IMG/VR virus record: IMGVR_UViG_3300008050_000091
Coordinates: 1-44,725 of that record
From: a virus
Length of the DNA: 44,725 bases
Direction: 5' to 3' (one strand)
Shown one piece after another: positions 41,275 through 44,725 of this stretch. The position numbers were made by a program, and so were the translations under genes. How positions within the stretch are numbered: position 1 is the stretch's first letter; every line of letters starts with the position of its first letter. The notes below the pieces were generated by a model, which was not told the DNA's origin, searched no databases, and saw only the letters and a program-made list of their open reading frames with translations.

Positions 41275-41677
41275 TTGATTTGATTTTAGTTAAGTGAATA
41301 ATAGTGTTTGTTAATAGTTTTATATAACGGGATCGACTTTCCTTTAGCTGACGATATTTCTTGTCTGTTGAGGAAGGCTTGTTAACAAGGTCTTTAATGC
41401 GCTTATTAATAACCTCTAGCTTTCGCCTATAGTTTAATGAAGCCACAAAATATACGCCTGTCTTCCATCCTTCTTCCATAAATGCCTTGTACTCGTTAGG
41501 ATTAATCTCAGCATAGTAGTTACCGCCAAGCGTTGTGTTATAAATAATGATTGTATTAGTGGCTTTATCTTTACATATTTTAATGCCATGCCACAGAGCA
41601 TATATCTCTTGGCTTGACTCTCCTGTAGCGCACAGGCTATGCTTCATAGCTTCCCTGAAGACCTTCTCTAGTGTCAT
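41261..41677 (-). CDS. Protein of unknown function (138 aa)
   Basis: Mixed N-terminal domain (EIYALWHGIKICKDKATNT, then NTTLGGNYYAEINPNEYKAF) with a basic, helical C-terminus (KKYRQLKESRSRYIKLL). The start is in ATGA overlap with the DnaA-like gene and the end overlaps the annealase. Position suggests replication or recombination support. No family is recognised. Confidence 0.6.
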   Translation of the reverse strand: MTLEKVFREAMKHSLCATGESSQEIYALWHGIKICKDKATNTIIIYNTTLGGNYYAEINPNEYKAFMEEGWKTGVYFVASLNYRRKLEVINKRIKDLVNKPSSTDKKYRQLKESRSRYIKLLTNTIIHLTKIKSNENY

Positions 41678-41961
41678 GCTAATGATTGTATTAAGTTGTT
41701 AACGTAGTCATCGGTTTCCATCATCTCTGACATCCTATTTACTCCCCAAATAATTGAGGAATGGCTAATAGTAAGACCATTAATTTTGGCGTACTTCTGT
41801 ATGTAGGATACAGATATTCCCGCATCCCTACATAACCAAAACAACATCTGCCTTGCATCAACAACGTCTCTTTTTTTTGTGGTAGTAAACAAGTCACTCT
41901 TTGCGACTTTTGTCTTGCTTGTCACCTTCTTTGTGTACTGGTTGAATACTTCTTGTTTCAT
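41674..41961 (-). CDS. DnaA domain IV-like DNA-binding protein, second copy (95 aa)
   Basis: Residues about 29-76 show KKRDVVDARQMLFWLC followed by SHSSIIWGVNRM at 66-77, corresponding to the R-D-V-V-D-A-R helix and D-H-S-T-V signature of DnaA domain IV, with the Asp replaced by Ser. There is no AAA+ domain. The basic N-terminus (TKKVTSKTKVAKSD) may aid DNA binding. It is related to the 34326-34739 protein but lacks its C-terminal coil. The promoter at 42118-42148 lies upstream. Possible roles are binding host origin boxes, phage origin recognition or regulation. Confidence 0.6.
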   Translation of the reverse strand: MKQEVFNQYTKKVTSKTKVAKSDLFTTTKKRDVVDARQMLFWLCRDAGISVSYIQKYAKINGLTISHSSIIWGVNRMSEMMETDDYVNNLIQSLA

Positions 41962-42079
41962 GTGGATTAGTTTTGTTAGGTAAAAAAAATATTGCCTTCA
42001 CCATATCCTGAAGGTCAATTTTGTCTGCATGAAGGGTTTGTTCATGACTAGGTATACTCTCGTGTTTGGGGTTACTCAT
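41894..42079 (-). CDS. Small protein of unknown function (61 aa)
   Basis: The leader before ATG (AACCTAAACCCACACAC) is of the type found before other minus-strand genes, which supports the start. The protein is polar and His/Lys-rich (KHESIPSHEQTLHADKIDL) with a single possible hydrophobic patch. It is the first gene after the promoter at 42118-42148 and overlaps the DnaA-like gene by 68 bases. Function unknown. Confidence 0.5.
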   Translation of the reverse strand: MSNPKHESIPSHEQTLHADKIDLQDMVKAIFFLPNKTNPHETRSIQPVHKEGDKQDKSRKE

Positions 42080-42117
42080 GTGTGTGGGTTTAGGTTTAAA
42101 AAATGTTTGTTCAATGT

Positions 42118-42148
42118 CAAATATAGGTAAAACAAATTACCCTACCAA
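42118..42148 (-). promoter_or_regulatory. Bacteroidota-type promoter for the recombination genes
   Basis: On the minus strand TTG (42146-42148) is followed after 20 bases by TATATTTG (42118-42125), matching -33/-7 with standard spacing. A start near 42110 gives a 31-base leader before the ATG at 42079. The -33 lies in the end of the preceding gene. Confidence 0.6.
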
Positions 42149-42438
42149 GACATCCCCCAAAAACTAATTAGGTTTTTTAGGTGATCGTCTATCTCCTTCT
42201 GTTTGGTCTTAGTCATAAGAGGCTTTTTTACTATATTCCTTTTTACTATATTGATATACATATCTTCATATCTATCGTATAGGTCATTAAAAATATCTTG
42301 TGCCTCATCAGTAAACATCATGCAATCTTTGGTGTCTTCTTTCCATACAGTTATGCATTTATAATTGCATTCATTCGTTGTCATAACCTCGCACAGTTCT
42401 GCGAGAAATTCCATTTCATAGCTATTTAATAGTGTCAT
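42142..42438 (-). CDS. Acidic protein of unknown function (98 aa)
   Basis: ATG at 42438 is chosen because AAAACACAAGACTA precedes it, a leader almost the same as that before the Mom-like gene; the upstream ATG at 42462 would lie inside the previous gene. The protein is acidic and helical (EMEFLAELCEVMTTNECN; DEAQDIFNDLYDRYEDMY). No family is recognised. Confidence 0.55.
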   Translation of the reverse strand: MTLLNSYEMEFLAELCEVMTTNECNYKCITVWKEDTKDCMMFTDEAQDIFNDLYDRYEDMYINIVKRNIVKKPLMTKTKQKEIDDHLKNLISFWGMSW

Positions 42439-42458
42439 TAGTCTTGTGTTTTTAAAGT

Positions 42459-42761
42459 TCAATAATCATCATTTAGTCTTTCGCCATATCCATGTGTCTC
42501 TATTGTAGGATAGGCATCCTTGCGATAAGGATAGTTGTTCTCATAGCAATCATGACAATAGTGACCAGTGCTGATGCCATGATAATCATAGCGTTCCTGA
42601 ACACCATCTATGTATTCACTACATCCCCTACACGATAGGAGTTGGTAAGAAATACAATCATCAGGATTCCATTCATTCCAGTGAATTATTTCTTCTCTTT
42701 CAAAAGAGGAAAAATATTCTTCTTGTTCGTTTGTCTTTTCATTTTTTAGTATATACTTCAT
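42459..42761 (-). CDS. Zinc-ribbon protein (100 aa)
   Basis: ATG at 42761 follows the recurring leader AACCTTAAAACT. Cysteines C44/C47 (CRGC) and C69/C72 (CHDC) form a likely zinc ribbon separated by 21 residues. The C-terminus is Tyr/Asp-rich (YPYRKDAYPTIETHGYGERL). Small zinc-ribbon proteins are common among early phage genes and may bind nucleic acid or host proteins. Specific function unknown. Confidence 0.65.
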   Translation of the reverse strand: MKYILKNEKTNEQEEYFSSFEREEIIHWNEWNPDDCISYQLLSCRGCSEYIDGVQERYDYHGISTGHYCHDCYENNYPYRKDAYPTIETHGYGERLNDDY

Positions 42762-42765
42762 AGTT

Positions 42766-43413
42766 TTAAGGTTTAAGTTTAGGGTTAATAATCTTGCCTT
42801 CTTTATTGAAAGCAAGTGATAATTGAGGTTCAGGTTTATGTATTAATCGTCTGCGATGGACAGGGTACACAAATTTATGTTTAGCGTACCTTCCCCTATA
42901 CTCATATCCCATCTCAATCATTTCTGTTTTATTGTAGCTTCTACCATTCTGATAGCGAGATACCATACATTCATTTTCCACATCCCACCATATTGGATTC
43001 TTTCCTGTGAGTCCATTATAGTTCCAGTTTGATGCTCGGTAGAGTCCACCATCATGATTCATTCCAGTATCGGCATAAGTCAATAGCGTTGTCCATCGTT
43101 TTGTATCTAATAACTTAATGCTTTTACTTATAAGAAATGATCCAGCATTTTCAGGTCTGTCATCCACTAAGCAAAATCTACTTAATGCCAGTACACTTCT
43201 ATGGTCATGGCTTACTGACTGGGATGCAAATAATGGAGGCGGCATCCACCATGAAATTCCATGCAAGTTGTTCGCATCCCCTTTATAATACAATCCATAG
43301 CACGATACAGCTACAGCTGATGCCCTATGTGCATAGTGCCATTCCTCAACAAAAGGTTTTGCGGTTTTAATTGGTATGGGTTTTACTTCCCATTCGTTTT
43401 TAATTAAGTTCAT
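42766..43413 (-). CDS. Mom-like DNA-modification protein (215 aa)
   Basis: The protein matches the Mom family, GNAT-fold enzymes that convert adenine to a carbamoylmethyl-type modified base and block many restriction enzymes: EEWHYAHRAS near 23-32, LSRFCL at 78-82, GSFLISKSIKLL at 91-102, and YADTGMNHDGGLYRASNW at 113-130 then NGLTG. Size is close to Mu Mom (about 240 residues). ATG at 43413 is preferred because AAACCTAAACACAAGACG precedes it, the local leader type; the upstream ATG at 43494 would be inside the overlapping small ORF. Modification would protect phage DNA from host restriction. Activity is inferred from family. Confidence 0.82.
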   Translation of the reverse strand: MNLIKNEWEVKPIPIKTAKPFVEEWHYAHRASAVAVSCYGLYYKGDANNLHGISWWMPPPLFASQSVSHDHRSVLALSRFCLVDDRPENAGSFLISKSIKLLDTKRWTTLLTYADTGMNHDGGLYRASNWNYNGLTGKNPIWWDVENECMVSRYQNGRSYNKTEMIEMGYEYRGRYAKHKFVYPVHRRRLIHKPEPQLSLAFNKEGKIINPKLKP

Positions 43414-43534
43414 TCGTCTTGTGTTTAGGTTTACGATTAAATTTCTTCTTGTTCTTATGTACTGCCTTCTTACTCCATAAGGTAGTGAAGGCAAGTCTCA
43501 TATCTTGTGTGGTATTATGTGTCTTGTTTTTCAT
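43400..43534 (-). CDS. Basic small ORF overlapping the mom-like start (44 aa)
   Basis: An ATG at 43534 opens a 44-codon frame encoding a strongly basic peptide (WSKKAVHKNKKKF, then NRKPKHKTNELN). It overlaps the end of the upstream gene and extends past the mom-like start codon by 14 bases in another frame. In phage Mu, com overlaps the start of mom and encodes a small RNA-binding protein needed to translate mom. Here the position and charge are com-like, but Com's zinc-finger cysteines are absent. Coding is likely from the coupled start and composition; a translational role is hypothesis. Confidence 0.45.
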   Translation of the reverse strand: MKNKTHNTTQDMRLAFTTLWSKKAVHKNKKKFNRKPKHKTNELN

Positions 43535-43700
43535 AACTCTGCTTTTTTAATATATATTTTTCTCTATAGTTTTGCAATTCCTTAAATATAGCCCTTAACG
43601 CATCCCCTTCTGCTTTATTTGTAGGGAACGAATCGTATACTACATCTATTAACTTGTCTTGAATTTTATAAAAATCTATTATTTCTTGTACATCTTCCAT
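43515..43700 (-). CDS. Small helical protein of unknown function (61 aa)
   Basis: Acidic N-terminus, basic C-terminus, helical throughout (VQEIIDFYKIQDKLIDVVYD; NYREKYILKKQSYEK). It starts behind the recurring leader TTAACCTTTAAAACTAGAAA and its end overlaps the basic small ORF. No family is recognised. Confidence 0.55.
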   Translation of the reverse strand: MEDVQEIIDFYKIQDKLIDVVYDSFPTNKAEGDALRAIFKELQNYREKYILKKQSYEKQDT

Positions 43701-43711
43701 GGTTTCTAGTT

Positions 43712-43831
43712 TTAAAGGTTAATAATGTGTAAGTTATATTTCTCAATAGCACCCCATCGATCTTGATCAGTTTTAAACCACTCAACATCAATGATATCAA
43801 TGCCTTCTTTACTTGGATTGTGTAGCTTCAT
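43712..43831 (-). CDS. Small overlapping ORF (39 aa)
   Basis: ATG at 43831 lies inside the end of the upstream gene (overlap 43809-43831). The 39 codons encode KEGIDIIDVEWFKTDQDRW and end HIINL before TAA, where the stop lies inside the next gene's leader. The composition looks protein-like. Coding is likely but not certain; function unknown. Confidence 0.45.
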   Translation of the reverse strand: MKLHNPSKEGIDIIDVEWFKTDQDRWGAIEKYNLHIINL

Positions 43832-44066
43832 AGCTATCTATCAAAGATTCAAGGTATGCCTCAGTATACTTCTCGTAGTCTTCACTGGTTAGCTTGATAC
43901 CACTATGATTCTGTAGCCATGTGCATCCACCTCTACCTTCATTGATTATTCTCATGCCACCTACATTAGTCCGACACTCATATCCCCATCCTCTATGAGT
44001 CTCAAAATATCTTACTCTAGTTACTTTTAATATGTCTTCCTTATACTCTTTTTCTGTGTACTCCAT
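43809..44066 (-). CDS. Protein of unknown function (85 aa)
   Basis: A small mixed protein with RVRYFETHRGWGYECRTN and GGMRIINEGRGGCTW, a Gly-rich pattern seen in phage hypothetical proteins, and an acidic helical C-terminus (EDYEKYTEAYLESLIDSYE). Leader TTAACATTTAAAACTAAAAAC precedes ATG. It overlaps the upstream gene by 26 bases. Confidence 0.6.
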   Translation of the reverse strand: MEYTEKEYKEDILKVTRVRYFETHRGWGYECRTNVGGMRIINEGRGGCTWLQNHSGIKLTSEDYEKYTEAYLESLIDSYEATQSK

Positions 44067-44259
44067 TGTTTTTAGTTTTAAATGTTAATACTGATTTTAA
44101 ATATTCTGTCGCTTTGTCTTTAGTTGGAAACCATAGGTAACCATCCTGTCTACTATGAAGGTCTTCGTCTGCCATAACTACTATCCCTTCATCATCTATT
44201 GTCCAGTCTTCGCCTTCCGTATCTTGATACTCAAGCCATTTTGTGTATGAATTTTCCAT
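44041..44259 (-). CDS. Protein of unknown function (72 aa)
   Basis: A small acidic protein (EYQDTEGEDWTIDDEGIVVM) with a basic C-terminal end (KTKNNGVHRKRV) that overlaps the next gene. The start follows a leader identical over 23 bases to that before the gene at 44661. Function unknown. Confidence 0.58.
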   Translation of the reverse strand: MENSYTKWLEYQDTEGEDWTIDDEGIVVMADEDLHSRQDGYLWFPTKDKATEYLKSVLTFKTKNNGVHRKRV

Positions 44260-44279
44260 AGTTTTAATTTAAAGGTTAA
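44257..44279 (-). repeat. Duplicated leader, copy 1 (identical to 44659-44681)
   Basis: On the minus strand the 23 bases beginning TTAACCTTTAAATTAAAACT and ending in the ATG are identical at 44257-44279 and 44659-44681. Related leaders with the TTAACxTTTAAA core occur before the genes starting at 43700 and 44066, with a looser version at 42761. Confidence 0.85.
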
Positions 44280-44661
44280 TAATTGTATTAAAATGGTCAT
44301 CCTTGACTGAATCAGAGAATACCCATTGTTTTGGATTACCCTGTTTGTCAACCTTGACCACTTCCACTTCACACCACCACTTATCAATAAAGACAAAGTC
44401 TACATCCTGCATTAAGTCATGACCAATAGTAGCTTTAAGGTTAGTACCAATTATCATGGCTTTGCGTAGCATTTGTTCACTGGCTATAGTTTCAGTGCCA
44501 CCATCATTCTTATAAGATAGTGCGACTTCGTACCAGTTAGATGTAATAGTATAATGCTCTGCTCTCTGACCATGCGTGTATGCTTCGTCTAGCGATTGGG
44601 TATGGAGTACGTCATCAGGGTATTCCCCCCCATAGTATCTGTGTATTGTATAAGGTTTCAT
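44269..44661 (-). CDS. Protein of unknown function (130 aa)
   Basis: Mixed protein with a Tyr-rich N-terminus (MKPYTIHRYYGGEYPDDVL) and a beta-rich C-terminal half (DVDFVFIDKWWCEVEVVKVD). It ends TIINL at a stop within the following gene's leader. ATG at 44661 lies behind the duplicated leader. No family is recognised. Confidence 0.6.
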   Translation of the reverse strand: MKPYTIHRYYGGEYPDDVLHTQSLDEAYTHGQRAEHYTITSNWYEVALSYKNDGGTETIASEQMLRKAMIIGTNLKATIGHDLMQDVDFVFIDKWWCEVEVVKVDKQGNPKQWVFSDSVKDDHFNTIINL

Positions 44662-44681
44662 AGTTTTAATTTAAAGGTTAA
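44659..44681 (-). repeat. Duplicated leader, copy 2
   Basis: Second exact copy of the 23-base leader found at 44257-44279, here between the partial upstream frame and the gene starting at 44661. Its conserved position before ATG suggests a translation or transcription signal rather than chance. Confidence 0.85.
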
Positions 44682-44725
44682 GATGTGTGAAGGGATACCT
44701 TCCCTTCACTATCATCATTTAAAGA
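44678..44725 (-). CDS. 3' end of a further minus-strand gene, cut by the window edge
   Basis: An open frame enters at 44725 and ends at TAA (44678-44680), encoding SLNDDSEGKVSLHTS. It fits the operon spacing. The short run DDSEGKV also occurs in the SNF2 helicase here, so it may be a coincidence or a duplicated segment. Confidence 0.4.
   Translation of the reverse strand, partial: SLNDDSEGKVSLHTS
44687..44709 (-). other. Perfect 9-bp hairpin
   Basis: GTGAAGGGA and TCCCTTCAC pair with a 5-base loop. It lies in the end of the partial gene, just before a gene start. There is no T-run, so it may be an RNA processing or translational control element. Confidence 0.6.

Noticed and set aside
1-44725. 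tRNA genes, CRISPR arrays, IS elements and integrase
   Set aside because: No cloverleaf, repeat-spacer series, transposase or recombinase motifs could be found; non-coding gaps are all under 200 bases.

Overview
The window reads as part of a tailed phage genome with a podovirus-type (short-tail) virion, most likely infecting a member of the Bacteroidota. The DNA is AT-rich. Almost every gene starts behind an A/T-rich leader with no Shine-Dalgarno motif. The best promoters match the Bacteroidota consensus (TTTG or TTG, about 19-20 bases, then TAnnTTTG), and the replicase carries a BT4734/VirE-type primase domain typical of that phylum. No tRNA, rRNA, IS element, integrase or CRISPR array is visible. 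Both window ends cut through genes, so this is a segment of a larger genome. DNA polymerase, RNA polymerase and recognisable lysis genes are not in it.

Plus strand, 1-33910: virion assembly and DNA ejection. The order is a tail fibre built of YadA-like repeats (5' end missing), a small conserved protein, a GroES-like protein with two apparent barrels, a small-terminase candidate, large terminase, portal, scaffold and major capsid protein. Next come a head-region protein, two paralogous small proteins, two connector/ring proteins, a 1612-residue tail hub protein, two further tail proteins and a cupin. The strand ends with three proteins that look ejected with the DNA, in T7 gp14/gp15/gp16-like order; the last is 3477 residues and carries a zincin (HEFGH) motif and polyvalent-protein-like regions. 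Hairpin terminators follow the capsid gene and the two small paralogues. A promoter-terminator pair at 10542-10653 may make a short RNA.

Minus strand, 44725-33907: DNA metabolism and takeover, read right to left. A cluster of small overlapping unknown genes comes first, then a Mom-like DNA-modification enzyme preceded by an overlapping 44-residue basic ORF (an arrangement like phage Mu com-mom), and a zinc-ribbon protein. A well-matched promoter then precedes a DnaA-domain-IV-like protein, a Rad52/ERF-like annealing protein, a PD-(D/E)XK exonuclease and an SSB-like protein, which together look like a recombination module. Beyond a structured terminator lie a primase-SF3 helicase, an SNF2-type helicase, a VRR-NUC nuclease, a 30-residue membrane micropeptide and a second DnaA-domain-IV-like protein. 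The two strands converge at 33907-33910, where the two stop codons overlap in TTAA.

Family assignments come from motifs read by eye, without database searches. Strong calls are terminase, portal, scaffold and capsid (the last two partly from gene order), the hub protein, primase-helicase, SNF2 helicase, VRR-NUC, exonuclease and Mom. The GroES, DnaA, SSB, cupin and annealing-protein calls are probable. The com-like role, the small RNA and the frameshift extension are hypotheses.
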